Positions 28,174-37,529 of a DNA stretch of 64,000 bases are shown piece by piece (the stretch's first letter is position 1; the number at the start of each line of letters is the position of its first letter). This DNA comes from Actinopolyspora halophila DSM 43834. GTDB lineage: Bacteria > Actinomycetota > Actinomycetes > Mycobacteriales > Pseudonocardiaceae. The notes beneath the pieces were generated by a model. It was not told the DNA's origin. It made no database searches and worked only from the letters and a program-made list of their open reading frames with translations. The stretch covers positions 1,963,276 to 2,027,275 of the forward strand of contig NZ_AQUI01000002.1 in assembly GCF_000371785.1 (NCBI RefSeq), written 5' to 3'. Made by a program: the position numbers and the translations under genes.

Positions 28174-28323
28174 TCAGTTCTCGGACAACCTGAGTACCGC
28201 CGCCTTGTCGTCGGCAGGGGTTCCCTGCTCGGCGGGAAACCAGGTGGCCAGCACGACGGTCAGCACGACCATCAGAACGGTGCCGATTATGGAGGCGATC
28301 ACCTGACGAGAACTGACGTGCAT
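28174..28323 (-). CDS. Small single-pass membrane protein, 49 aa
   Basis: Starts MHVSSRQVIASIIGTVLMVV. One strong hydrophobic segment (about 8-27) is followed by a short polar tail. ATG 28323 is preceded by GGGGGAT; the frame remains open upstream to 28395 but that part looks non-coding. Function unknown. It lies upstream of the DsbA-VKOR pair on the same strand, but the 305-bp gap argues against cotranscription. Confidence 0.6.
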   Translation of the reverse strand: MHVSSRQVIASIIGTVLMVVLTVVLATWFPAEQGTPADDKAAVLRLSEN

Positions 28324-28558
28324 CTTCGATCCCCCGTGTACGCCGTGCCGAAAAGCGCGTGCGATGACACTCCGCTCCTGACGCGACAAGATCACCGCAC
28401 TCCGGGTGTCGAATATCGCTTCCGAATCGTTACACGATGACGTGGATCAGTTCTCACCGGTGTTTTCCGGTCGAGTCATCGGTCGACTCCGGGGTTTTCT
28501 CCGGCGCAAGCGGCGCCGAAACGACCCACCCACGACAAGGGGGGAGAGAGAACTTCGA

Positions 28559-29245
28559 TCAGTGTTCCGCGGCCCACGCGTCTCGCTCGTCGAGGTAGGC
28601 GATCAGCAGTTCTCCCAGGCCGCGCAGGTGTTCGTACATCCTGCTCTCGGCGGTGCCGCCATCCCCTTCCGCCAGAGCGGTGAGCACGGCCGAGTGGTCC
28701 CGTGCGCAGGCATCCGTCCAACCAGCCGCGGCCAGTGCCTGCTCGCGCGGTGCGTAGCGCCTGGTCAGCTCGAAGAACCAGGCGAGTTTCCTGGCGTGGG
28801 CGGCGTCCCCCAGGTCACGGTGGAAACGGTTGAGCAGCTCGGCCGCCCTCGTCCGTTCGTCGAACTCGTGCGCCCGGGACAGGTCCTGCTGCACCGTGCG
28901 CAGCTGCTCGAGTTCCTCTGAGGTGAGCTCGTCCGCGCACCGGCGAGCCAACCGGCCCGCGATCAGGGCCTGCAGCTCGAAGATGTCCATCAGGTCGCGC
29001 CGGTTCGGCGAGGCCACGGCGAAGCCCTGCCGTGGTTCGAGTTCGACGAACCCCTCCGCGGCGAGGGTGATCAGTGCCTCGCGTACCGGCGTTACGCTGA
29101 TGCCCAGGTCCTCGGCGAGTTGATCCAGCCGCAGGTACTCCCCGTCGAGCACCTGCCCGGTTATGATCTGTTCGCGGATGTGCACCGCGACTTCCTCCGG
29201 AAGCTGGGGTCTGCGTCCGCGGGACGCTGATTCGGATACGGCCAT
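28559..29245 (-). CDS. GntR/FadR family transcriptional regulator
   Basis: 228 residues. An N-terminal winged helix (about 18-78; LRLDQLAEDLGISVTPVREA) is followed by a helical FCD ligand domain with the metal-binding His/Asp pattern (FHRDLGDAAH, ARDHSAVL). Such regulators respond to organic acids or acyl compounds. ATG 29245 has GGGAG 4 nt upstream; the longer open frame is rejected. It is divergent from a PucR-type regulator across about 225 bp. The target is unknown. Confidence 0.9.
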   Translation of the reverse strand: MAVSESASRGRRPQLPEEVAVHIREQIITGQVLDGEYLRLDQLAEDLGISVTPVREALITLAAEGFVELEPRQGFAVASPNRRDLMDIFELQALIAGRLARRCADELTSEELEQLRTVQQDLSRAHEFDERTRAAELLNRFHRDLGDAAHARKLAWFFELTRRYAPREQALAAAGWTDACARDHSAVLTALAEGDGGTAESRMYEHLRGLGELLIAYLDERDAWAAEH

Positions 29246-29470
29246 CGAACTCCCGATCGTCGCGGTGCTGGGGGCGATCACACGCGTTCGTGTCACCGGA
29301 GGGCCTCTGTGCAAGGGCCGGGCCCCGAATTGTCGGTGAACATGACGGGGCGCGCATCGCGCGCGGTCCGGCCTGCCGCTGGTCGCCCGCGAAACCGTGG
29401 GCGAACTGTCGCGAACACGGTTCGCGGTGCCGGTCCCGTCGACACCCGGGGCGTATCGTCTGGAGGCGTG

Positions 29471-30712
29471 GTGGCTGATCCCTTCACAGGTGATGTCCAC
29501 GGGGCGTTCACCCACAAGAGCCCCGACGGGCCCACCGAACAGATCACGCGTTCACTCGCGCAGGCAAGGCTCGACGACGTGCCCGAGCTGGCACAACGGC
29601 TCATGGGGGCGATCTTCACCGACAACCCGGAGTGGACCGACTATCGCCCCGTTCCCCGGGAGGACCTGTGGGAGGGGTGCGCCAACTACCTCGCCCGTGT
29701 GCTGCACGTGCTCAGCGGGCGCGTTCCGCGTAGCGAGGACGACAGCGTGGCCGCGGCGATCGGAAGGCGTCGTGCCGAGCAGGGGGTTCCGCTCGAGGTG
29801 ATGTTACGGACCTTCCGGATCGGGGGGCGCATAGTCTGGGAGGCTCTGGTCGAGCAGGCGCACGCCGATCAGGTCGATCCGGACGCCGTGCTCGGTGCCG
29901 CGACGGCGATGTGGACCGTTATCGACGCCCTGTCCTCGGCGTTGTCCACTTCCTACCGCAACACCGAGCTGGAGCAACTGCGCAGCGACGACCAACGAAG
30001 GCACGCCCTCGTGGAGGACCTGCTCGGCGGGCGGGCCCGGGACACCGCGTTCGCCCAACGGACCGCCAAGGAGCTGGATCTGCCCACCTCCGGGCCCTAC
30101 GTCGTCGTGGTGGCGGAGATGATCGCCGACGGCAGCTTCGCGCTGCGTGGTCAGCAGGCGGCGTTGGCCGCTCTGCACATCCGGTCGGTCTGGCAGGTGC
30201 GCGCGGACACCTTCGTGGGATTGGTGGCGCTGGAGCAGCACGAGGAGTCCACCGCGCTGGGGGCCCTGCGCCAGTTGGTCCGTGGACGGGCGGGCGTCTC
30301 ACCCGTGGTGCGTGGTCTGGCCGAGGTGGGCCTGGGGCACGAGTTGGCCGTCACGGCACTGGGGACCTCGTCGCGGGGAGCCACCGAGCTCGTCTCGCTG
30401 GGTCAGCGCTATCCCGAGGCGCTGCTGGTGCAGTCCCCCGATCTGGCGCAGCGGCTGCTGGACGAACAGCTGGGACAGGTGCTGGCGCTGCAGCCGAAGG
30501 AACGCGACATGCTGCTGGAGACCCTGTCCGCCTGGTTGGAGGAGAACTGCTCGACGGCCAACGCGGCCGTGCGGCTCCACTGCCACCGCAACACGGTGCT
30601 CAATCGACTGCACAGGATCACGACGCTGATCGGGAAGCCGCTGCACGGTCGGGACTCCTACGTCGCGCTCTCCCTGGCCCTGTCGGCGTTGCGGATGCGT
30701 GCCGACAGCTGA
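29471..30712 (+). CDS. PucR/CdaR-type helix-turn-helix regulator
   Basis: About 413 residues. The N-terminal part resembles the RsbRD-like sensor half found in actinobacterial members. The C-terminal PucR helix-turn-helix is clear (TLSAWLEENCSTANAAVRLH, CHRNTVLNRLHRI). GTG 29471 is taken as start (GGAGG 4 nt upstream); GTG 29468 is equally in frame. It precedes the 2-oxoacid dehydrogenase operon by 350 bp on the same strand and might regulate it, though nothing proves this. Confidence 0.85.
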   Translation: MADPFTGDVHGAFTHKSPDGPTEQITRSLAQARLDDVPELAQRLMGAIFTDNPEWTDYRPVPREDLWEGCANYLARVLHVLSGRVPRSEDDSVAAAIGRRRAEQGVPLEVMLRTFRIGGRIVWEALVEQAHADQVDPDAVLGAATAMWTVIDALSSALSTSYRNTELEQLRSDDQRRHALVEDLLGGRARDTAFAQRTAKELDLPTSGPYVVVVAEMIADGSFALRGQQAALAALHIRSVWQVRADTFVGLVALEQHEESTALGALRQLVRGRAGVSPVVRGLAEVGLGHELAVTALGTSSRGATELVSLGQRYPEALLVQSPDLAQRLLDEQLGQVLALQPKERDMLLETLSAWLEENCSTANAAVRLHCHRNTVLNRLHRITTLIGKPLHGRDSYVALSLALSALRMRADS

Positions 30713-31061
30713 GCAGCGCCGCGCGCTCGGGGCTTTGCCGTTGTCGGCTCCGGGATGGTTAAACAGCCGCCCCGGAGCGCGTCAACCGTGTTGATCGGTA
30801 ATTTCTCGAATTTTTGACACTGGGTTGGTTGACGGCGCTGTTTTCCCGGCTTGATTCCCGGGTTACTTTTAGTAGGTTTACTTTCCGTGTTCGTTGTTTA
30901 CCTTTGTGTCACCGAGTGGTGGGGAAAATGTGCGCATTGCACAGTCACCGAGGGTCAACTCTGGGCGTGACGGCATGGCGCGACCGTGGTCGCGGTCACG
31001 ACACTCGGAACGCGACAGCTCGACGCTTTCGGCGGGTGCGAGAACAAAGGAGCACAGCGAA
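30713..31061. other. Promoter and leader region of the 2-oxoacid dehydrogenase operon
   Basis: 349 bp, AT-richer between 30790 and 30910. It carries the promoter candidate at 30851-30878 and an untranslated leader of about 175 nt. No known riboswitch motif was seen. Confidence 0.5.
30851..30878 (+). promoter_or_regulatory. Candidate housekeeping promoter of the lpd operon
   Basis: TTGATT (30851-30856), 16-nt spacer, TAGGTT (30873-30878), in the AT-richer patch. A TTGACA at 30813-30818 is an alternative -35 without a convincing -10. Confidence 0.4.
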
Positions 31062-32522
31062 GTGCAGGAATTCGACCTACTCGTGGTAGGCGGCGGCCCC
31101 GGTGGCTACGTCGCGGCGATCCGTGCCGCCCAGCGTGGCCTCTCGGTCGGCCTGGTGGAGAAGGAAAAAGCCGGTGGCGTGTGCCTGAACTGGGGCTGCA
31201 TCCCGACCAAGGCGATGCTGCGCTCCGCCGAGGTGTACGAGACCGTGCTGCACTCCGAGGACTTCGGGGTCCGCGCGGAGAACGTGGCGTTGGACTTCGG
31301 TGCGGTGGGGCGCCGCAAGGACGGGGTCGTCAAGAACCTCACGGACGGTGTGGCGGGCCTGCTCAAGGCCAACGGGGTGACCGTCATCGACGGGCACGCC
31401 CGTTTCACCGGGCCGACGAGCGTGGACGTCTACCCGACCGGGGACTCCCCGCTGGGCGAGGGCGGGCCGCGTTACGCCGCCGCCCCGGCCGGCGGAGAAC
31501 CGGTGGAGAAAGTGACCGCACGGGACGTGATCCTGGCGACCGGGTCGACTCCCGTCCGCCTGCCGATCCCGGGGGGAGACCTTCCGGGTGTGATCACTTC
31601 CGACGGGGCCTTCGGTCTCGACGAAGTGCCGGGGCGCATCGCCGTGATCGGAGGCAGCGCCGTCGGAGCCGAGTGGGCGAGCATGTTCGCGGCCTTCGGT
31701 AGTGAGGTCACCATCGTGGAGATGGCTCCCAGCCTGGTTCCGATCGAGGACGCCGAGGTCGGCAAGGCGCTCGGCCGTTCCATGAGCAAGAGTGGCGTCC
31801 GCGTGCTCACCGAGTCGACCGTCTCCGCGATCGAGCGGACCGACGGAGCACTGCGGGTTCGGGTGGACGGCTCCAAGGAGCAGCAGCTCGACGTGGACGT
31901 CGTGCTCATGGGAGTCGGCCGCAAGCCCAACACCGCCGCTCTCGACCTCGAAGCCACCGGCGTCGCCACCGACGAGCGCGGTTTCGTCCGGGTCGACGAG
32001 AAGATGCGGACCAACGTCGAGCACCTTCACGCGATCGGTGACCTCACCGGCAAGGCACTGCTCGCCCACGTCGCCTCCCACCAGGGCGTGGTCGCCGCGG
32101 ACACCATCGCCGGGCACGAGGCCCACATCGACTACGGAGTGGTCCCGGCGGCCACCTTCACCCATCCCGAGATCGCCAGTGTCGGGCTCACCGAGGCGGC
32201 GGCGAAGGAAGCGGGGCACGACGTCGTCACCAGCCGTTTCCCGTTCGCCGCGCTGGGCCGGTCCAAGACCACCGGCGACGAGGAGGGTTTCATGAAGATC
32301 GTCGCCGGCAGCAAGCACGGCGAGATCCTCGGGGTGCACGTGATAGGCCCCTCCGCCAGCGACCTGATCACCGAGGGAACTCTGGCGATCAGTCTGGAGG
32401 CCACGCTCGACGAGCTCGCCGACACGATCCACGCCCACCCGACATTGGGGGAGATCGGCATGGAGGGAGCCATGTCGGCCCTCGGACTTCCGCTGCACAC
32501 CGCGCCGCCGCGCCGCCGCTGA
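31062..32522 (+). CDS. lpdA: Dihydrolipoyl dehydrogenase (E3)
   Basis: 486 residues, full length. This FAD enzyme reoxidises the lipoyl group of the E2 subunit with NAD+. The N-terminal FAD motif is VVGGGPGGYVAAI, the redox disulfide is CLNWGC (C41, C46), and the NAD motif is VIGGSAVGAEWASM. The C-terminal catalytic HAHPTLGE (His-Glu pair) is present. GTG 31062 has AAAGGAG about 10 nt upstream. It leads an operon with E1alpha, E1beta and E2, giving a self-contained complex. A stretch near residues 125-150 (PTGDSPLGEGGPRYAAAPAG) is a small insertion relative to common homologs. Confidence 0.96.
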   Translation: MQEFDLLVVGGGPGGYVAAIRAAQRGLSVGLVEKEKAGGVCLNWGCIPTKAMLRSAEVYETVLHSEDFGVRAENVALDFGAVGRRKDGVVKNLTDGVAGLLKANGVTVIDGHARFTGPTSVDVYPTGDSPLGEGGPRYAAAPAGGEPVEKVTARDVILATGSTPVRLPIPGGDLPGVITSDGAFGLDEVPGRIAVIGGSAVGAEWASMFAAFGSEVTIVEMAPSLVPIEDAEVGKALGRSMSKSGVRVLTESTVSAIERTDGALRVRVDGSKEQQLDVDVVLMGVGRKPNTAALDLEATGVATDERGFVRVDEKMRTNVEHLHAIGDLTGKALLAHVASHQGVVAADTIAGHEAHIDYGVVPAATFTHPEIASVGLTEAAAKEAGHDVVTSRFPFAALGRSKTTGDEEGFMKIVAGSKHGEILGVHVIGPSASDLITEGTLAISLEATLDELADTIHAHPTLGEIGMEGAMSALGLPLHTAPPRRR

Positions 32523-32545
32523 GCGCGGAGGCGGTTCACCCAGTG

Positions 32546-32578
32546 GGGACCCGCCCTTGTGCGACAGGGGCGGATCCC
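32546..32578 (+). terminator. Hairpin between lpdA and the E1alpha gene
   Basis: GGGACCCGCCC pairs with GGGCGGATCCC (10 of 11 positions) around an 11-nt loop, 24 bp after the lpdA stop. It may be a partial terminator or a processing site adjusting E3 relative to E1/E2. Confidence 0.5.
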
Positions 32579-32680
32579 GAGCTGTAGAAGGCACCGGCGT
32601 TCGACCGCAACCGCCACGCACCGCGTTGCCCTTCGGTCTTCGGGACGCCGCTAACCACCCACTCGAAGAGGGGATCTCTC

Positions 32681-33802
32681 ATGGCGGAGACCGCTACCCG
32701 CAGCAAGCCGACAAGCTCCGGCTCGAAGAGTCGTCGCGGCGGCGCCCGCTCGAGCGGAAACCGGGCACAACAGACTCAGGAGAAGGCCGCGCTGGGATCC
32801 GAGTCCCCGGAACAGCTGCGCGACTACTTCAAACAGATGTCGCTGATCAGGCGTTTCGAGGAGCGGGCCGCCCAGGGCTACACCCAGGCCAAGGTCGGTG
32901 GGTACTGCCATCTGAACCTGGGCGAGGAAGCCACCGTCGTCGGGTTGATGAGCTCGTTGTACAACTCCGACTACCTGTTCACCAACTACCGGGAGCACGG
33001 TTACGCCATCGCGAAGGGCATCGACCCGAACAGGGTGATGGCCGAGCTCTACGGCCGCACCACCGGTACCTCCAAGGGACTCGGCGGGTCGATGCACATG
33101 TTCGACACCGACGTCGGGCTGCTCGGGGGCTACGGAATCGTCGGTGGACAGATTCCGCTCGCGACGGGTGCGGCGCTCGCGATCGACTACCGGGGCGACA
33201 ACCAGGTGGTCATGTGTCAGATGGGCGACGGGACGACGAACATCGGCGCCTTCCACGAGTCGATGAACATCGCGGCGCTGTGGAACCTGCCCGTGGTGTT
33301 CGTCGTGATCAACAACTACCTCGGCATGGGGACCACGGTGGACATGGCCTCCGCCGAGTCCGAGCTCTACAAGCGGGCCGTGGCCTATCGGATGCACGGT
33401 GAGCGGGTGGACGGCAACGATGTGCTCGCGGTGAGCGAGGCCTCCGGCAGGTTGGTCGAGCACGCCAGGAAGACCGGCGAGCCTGCCATGCTCGAGGCGG
33501 TCAGTCACCGGATGAAGGGGCACTCGGTGGTCGACCCGGCCAAGTACCGCAGTTCCGAGGACGCCCAGGCCGCCAGGGCGGCGGACCCGGTGGCCGCTTT
33601 CCGGGACCAGCTGATCTCGGCCGGGGTGCTGGACGAGGACGGCGCCTCCGAGATCGAGCAGACCGTGCAGGCCGATGTCGACGCGGCCGTCGCCTTCGCC
33701 GACGACAGCCCGCACCCCGATCCCTCGAACCTGTTCGACTACACCTACGCCACGCCGGTCGCCAACGACTCCCGCAGGCTTCCGGCCGACCCGGTCTTCT
33801 GA
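32681..33802 (+). CDS. 2-oxoacid dehydrogenase E1 component, alpha subunit
   Basis: 373 residues with a thiamine diphosphate site (GDGTTNIGAF start, closing NN at V-V-I-N-N) and the YREHGYAIAKGID and GGYGIVGGQIPLATG elements shared by PdhA/AcoA proteins. The first 40 residues are a Ser/Lys/Arg/Gln-rich extension absent from most homologs. With E1beta it decarboxylates a 2-oxoacid and acylates the E2 lipoyl arm. Pyruvate or acetoin-type substrate is likely from similarity; branched-chain substrates are not excluded. Confidence 0.92.
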   Translation: MAETATRSKPTSSGSKSRRGGARSSGNRAQQTQEKAALGSESPEQLRDYFKQMSLIRRFEERAAQGYTQAKVGGYCHLNLGEEATVVGLMSSLYNSDYLFTNYREHGYAIAKGIDPNRVMAELYGRTTGTSKGLGGSMHMFDTDVGLLGGYGIVGGQIPLATGAALAIDYRGDNQVVMCQMGDGTTNIGAFHESMNIAALWNLPVVFVVINNYLGMGTTVDMASAESELYKRAVAYRMHGERVDGNDVLAVSEASGRLVEHARKTGEPAMLEAVSHRMKGHSVVDPAKYRSSEDAQAARAADPVAAFRDQLISAGVLDEDGASEIEQTVQADVDAAVAFADDSPHPDPSNLFDYTYATPVANDSRRLPADPVF

Positions 33803-33931
33803 CGAATCGTCTTCCGCCAGCCCCCTCAGGAAGGGACCGAGCGGGAGCGCCCCACCGAATCACACCCCGCCACGAACCGCCGGGGGTCGTGCACACGACC
33901 CCACGGCGAAGCATGCCCAGGAGAAACACCG

Positions 33932-34927
33932 TTGGCCGTCATCACCTATCGGCAAGCGCTGCATGACACGCTGCGCGAGGAAATGCTCGCCGATGAGAAC
34001 GTCTTCCTCATCGGCGAAGAGATCGGAGTCTTCGAGGGCTCCTACAAGATCACCGCGGGCTTGCTCGACGAGTTCGGGGAAAAGCGCGTCCGGGACACCC
34101 CGATCGCGGAGGAAGGCTTCGTGGGCGCCGCCGTGGGAGCGGCGATGCTGGGGCTGCGCCCGGTCGTGGAGTTGATGACGATCAACTTCTCGCTGCTCGC
34201 GCTGGACCAGATCGTCAACCACGCAGCGAAGATCTACGGAATGTTCGGTGGCCAGTCCAACGCCCCCATGGTGCTGCGCACCCCCGGTGGCGGTGGCCAA
34301 CAGCTCGGTGCCACGCATTCCCAGAACATCGAGCTCTACTACGCCTTCGTCCCCGGCCTGAAGGTGGTCGCACCGAGCACGCCCGCCGATGCGAAGGCGC
34401 TGCTCAAGGCTTCCATGGCCGACAACGATCCCGTGCTGTTCCTGGAGAACCTGGCCCTCTACAACACCAAGGGCGAGGTGCCGGACGAGGTGGCTCCCGC
34501 GGAGATCGGCAAGGCGGGCATCGTCCGCCCGGGAAGCGACATCACCATCATCGGGTACTCGAGGATGGCCAACGTCGCCACCCAGGTCGCCGACAAGCTG
34601 CAACAGGACGAGGGCATCTCGGCTGAGGTGGTGGACCTGCGCAGCCTGCGCCCGCTGGACAGGGAGACCGTCGTCGAGTCGGTGCGCAAGACCGGTTGTG
34701 CCGTCATCGCCGAGGACGACTGGCTGACCTACGGCATCGGTGCGGAGATCGCGGCTTCGATCTCGGACGGTGCCTTCGACTACCTCGATGCCCCGGTACG
34801 CCGTGTCGCCGCGGCCGAGGTGCCGTTGCCCTACGCCAAACCGCTGGAACGGGCGGCGTTGCCTTCCGCCGAGTCGCTGACCACGGCGGTACATCAGACA
34901 CTCGAAGCCGTCGGACATCGTCGCTGA
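33932..34927 (+). CDS. 2-oxoacid dehydrogenase E1 component, beta subunit
   Basis: 331 residues of the transketolase-like E1beta family: IGEEIGVFEGSYKITAGLL, TPIAEEGFVGAAVGAA, TPGGGGQQLGATHSQ and the transketolase C-terminal domain. The start is TTG 33932 with AGGAG 9 nt upstream; the conserved MAVITYRQAL N-terminus supports it. It follows E1alpha after 129 bp and precedes E2 by 97 bp in the same operon. Confidence 0.93.
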   Translation: MAVITYRQALHDTLREEMLADENVFLIGEEIGVFEGSYKITAGLLDEFGEKRVRDTPIAEEGFVGAAVGAAMLGLRPVVELMTINFSLLALDQIVNHAAKIYGMFGGQSNAPMVLRTPGGGGQQLGATHSQNIELYYAFVPGLKVVAPSTPADAKALLKASMADNDPVLFLENLALYNTKGEVPDEVAPAEIGKAGIVRPGSDITIIGYSRMANVATQVADKLQQDEGISAEVVDLRSLRPLDRETVVESVRKTGCAVIAEDDWLTYGIGAEIAASISDGAFDYLDAPVRRVAAAEVPLPYAKPLERAALPSAESLTTAVHQTLEAVGHRR

Positions 34928-35024
34928 GAACCCAGCAAGGCGCAGACTCGCCGTGTCGGTGGCGGAAGGGCCGCGAGCTCCCGCACCGGCGCGGTGAGTC
35001 GTTCATCAGGAGCCGAGGAAGACC

Positions 35025-36347
35025 ATGACCGAGATTCACATGCCGCGCCTGTCCGACACGATGGAGGAAGGCGTCATCTCCGCCTGGCGCAAGCAGGTGG
35101 GCGAGCAGATCAACCGTGGCGACGTGGTGGCCGACATCGAGACGGACAAGGCCGTCATGGAACTGGAGGCCTACGACGACGGGGTGCTGGAGAAGATCCT
35201 GATCGGAGAGGGGGAGACCGTCCCGATCGGAACCCCGATCGGTTTGCTCGGCGACGGCTCCGGGTCGGCCGCGGAGCCCGGGCCCTCCGAGAGCTCCGGT
35301 TCCGCCCAGCAGTCCTCCGGGGAGAGGAGCGGTTCGGAACCGCAGGACAACGGGCAGAGCTCCGCTCCGGCCCAGCAGGATTCCGCTCCTGCCGGATCGG
35401 GTTCCGGCGCGGAGTCCGGTAACGGCTCCCAGGGCGGTCCGCGGAACCGCCCGAAGGCCTCCCCGCTGGCGCGTGCGGTCGCACGGGAGAAGGGCGTGGA
35501 CCTGTCCACCGTTTCCGGCACCGGCCCCGGGGGCAGGATCATCAGGGTCGACATCGAAGCCGCCGCCGAGCGCTCCGGGGCGGCTCAGCCCGCGACCGCT
35601 CCCACCGCTCCCGAGCAGGAGACCTCCGCCGACACCTCCGCCGCGGCGGAGGACCCGGATCTCGAGGAGATCCCGCTGAGCAACATCCGCAAGGTGACCG
35701 CCAAGCGGCTGACCGAGAGCAAGCAGCAGGCCCCGCACTTCTACCTGACCAGCGCGGTCGACGTCACGGACCTGGTTTCCTTCCGCGCGGACCTCAACGA
35801 GCGGTTGCAGGCCGCGGGCGGGCCGAAGGTCAGCGTGAACGACCTGGTCGTCAAGGCCTGTGCGACCGCCTTGCGCGCCAACCCCTCGGTCAACGTCTCG
35901 TTCCGGGACGAGAAGCTGTTCCAGCACAAGCGGGTTCATCTCGGAGTTGCGGTGGCGCTGGACTCCGGCCTCGTGGTGCCGGTGATCCCCGACGCCGATC
36001 GCAAGAGCGTCTCGGAGATCGCCACCGAGGGGCGGGAGAAGGCCGAGCGCGCCCGCGACGGCAAGCTGAAACCGGACGAGATGACCGGGAGCACCTTCAG
36101 CGTTTCCAACCTGGGCATGTTCGGTATCGAGGAGTTCTCCGCCGTGATCAACCCGCCCGAGGCGGCCATTCTCGCGGTTGGGGCCACACGGGAGGAGGTG
36201 CAGGTGCGCGACGGCGAGTTCGCGGTCCGCAAGATGCTCCGCCTCACCCTGTCGGCCGATCACCGTGCGGTGGACGGCGCCGTGGGAGCGGTGTTCATGC
36301 AGCAGCTCACGGGGCTGTTGGAAGACCCGATCAGGATCATCGCGTGA
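35025..36347 (+). CDS. 2-oxoacid dehydrogenase dihydrolipoyl acyltransferase (E2)
   Basis: 440 residues. A single lipoyl domain (1-76; lipoylated K42 in ETDKAVMELEA) leads to a Ser/Gly/Gln-rich linker (80-142), a peripheral-subunit-binding domain (SPLARAVAREKGVDLSTVSG, about 146-182), a second linker, and the acyltransferase core (from about 215) with the catalytic HRAVDG (H413, D417). One lipoyl domain is typical of Gram-positive PDH or acetoin-type complexes. It closes the operon before a strong terminator. Confidence 0.95.
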   Translation: MTEIHMPRLSDTMEEGVISAWRKQVGEQINRGDVVADIETDKAVMELEAYDDGVLEKILIGEGETVPIGTPIGLLGDGSGSAAEPGPSESSGSAQQSSGERSGSEPQDNGQSSAPAQQDSAPAGSGSGAESGNGSQGGPRNRPKASPLARAVAREKGVDLSTVSGTGPGGRIIRVDIEAAAERSGAAQPATAPTAPEQETSADTSAAAEDPDLEEIPLSNIRKVTAKRLTESKQQAPHFYLTSAVDVTDLVSFRADLNERLQAAGGPKVSVNDLVVKACATALRANPSVNVSFRDEKLFQHKRVHLGVAVALDSGLVVPVIPDADRKSVSEIATEGREKAERARDGKLKPDEMTGSTFSVSNLGMFGIEEFSAVINPPEAAILAVGATREEVQVRDGEFAVRKMLRLTLSADHRAVDGAVGAVFMQQLTGLLEDPIRIIA

Positions 36348-36358
36348 GACGGGTCCAC

Positions 36359-36395
36359 GAGCGGGGCCGGCCGCCGGTGGCGGTCGGCCCCGCTC
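36359..36395 (+). terminator. Terminator of the 2-oxoacid dehydrogenase operon
   Basis: GAGCGGGGCCG with CGGCCCCGCTC as outer stem, plus GCCGCC/GGCGGT inside: a long GC hairpin 12 bp after the E2 stop. Confidence 0.82.
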
Positions 36396-36567
36396 GTCCG
36401 GTGCCGGGGTCGGAGATCGGGCGGGAGAACCGTTCTCACGAACGGCGTTCCGGTAGGATCAGTCACCGTGGTTGTCGGACGGTTCCGCCGAGCGGGCATC
36501 CCGACAGCCGGGACGGAAAACCACCACAGGATCGGCGGCGCTGTGTCGTCGGTGCCGCGAAAGTTCG

Positions 36568-37371
36568 ATGATGAATGACACGGGAGTCGGAGCCCGCGAA
36601 CTGGGAAAGGGCCTGTTCGACATACTCCGTTCACCGAAAATGCTGCTGCTCGGTGGGGTGCCCGCCCTGCTGAGCAGTCTGCTCCTGTTCGCGGGAATCG
36701 GTGTGCTCGCCTGGTTCAGCGGCGATCTGGCTTCCTGGATGACCCCCTTCGCCGAGGGGTGGTCCGCATGGTGGCGGGTGGTGCTGCGTGCGGTTCTGGC
36801 CTGTGCCCTGGTCGCGGGGGCCGTGCTGCTCGGTTCGGTCTCCTTCGTCGCGCTGACCTTGTTGATCGGCGGCCCGTTCTACGACTACATCGCCGAGTGC
36901 ACCGAACGGGAACGCGGGCTGGACAGTGGATCCGACGGTGCCGGGCAGCCGCGACTGGTGTGGCGCGGGGTTCGTGACGCGCTGCGGCTGGTGCTGGTCG
37001 GTGTCCTCGGGGCGCTGCTGCTGTTCCCGTTCGGTTTCGTTCCCGTGTTGGGACAGACCGTGGTGCCGGTCTGCGGGGTGTTGTTCGGCGCGTGGCTGAT
37101 AGCCCTGGAGGTGACCGGTCCCGTGTTCCAACGGCTCGGGATGGGACTCGGACGGCGCCACCGGATGCTGTGGCGCCATCGGCGCAAGGTGCTGGGATTC
37201 GCGGTTCCGGCTTATCTGCTCTGCCTGGTCCCGGTGGCCCAGCTCGTGGTGATCCCTTCCGCCGTGGTCGGGGGAGTCCTGCTGGCGCACCGGGTGTTGG
37301 ACCACGAGCGGGGCGACGACCTCTCGGGGGTGGTCCCGGAGGGTCCCGCGGCCCCGAACGGAAGTACCTGA
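36568..37371 (+). CDS. EI24 domain (CysZ-like) membrane protein
   Basis: 267 residues with five to six hydrophobic segments; GARELGKGLFDILRSPKMLL, the loop YDYIAECTER and the following layout match the EI24/CysZ family. Some members are sulfate transporters; actinobacterial copies are uncharacterised. ATG 36568 is used; ATG 36571 is adjacent. It stands alone between the dehydrogenase operon and the broken M50 gene. Confidence 0.8.
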   Translation: MMNDTGVGARELGKGLFDILRSPKMLLLGGVPALLSSLLLFAGIGVLAWFSGDLASWMTPFAEGWSAWWRVVLRAVLACALVAGAVLLGSVSFVALTLLIGGPFYDYIAECTERERGLDSGSDGAGQPRLVWRGVRDALRLVLVGVLGALLLFPFGFVPVLGQTVVPVCGVLFGAWLIALEVTGPVFQRLGMGLGRRHRMLWRHRRKVLGFAVPAYLLCLVPVAQLVVIPSAVVGGVLLAHRVLDHERGDDLSGVVPEGPAAPNGST

Positions 37372-37529
37372 CGGGCGGGTAAACCCACTTCCGGTGAGCG
37401 GGGTTCCTCTCGCGGGCTGTGGGGCCGTCCCGAGCGGCAGCCGATTCCCGGAAGGCGCGGGTGAGCTCCGCGGCGTCCGGTCGCTGAGAACGTGCAGGAG
37501 CCCGAACCGACCCGGTTGCGAGGATCGTT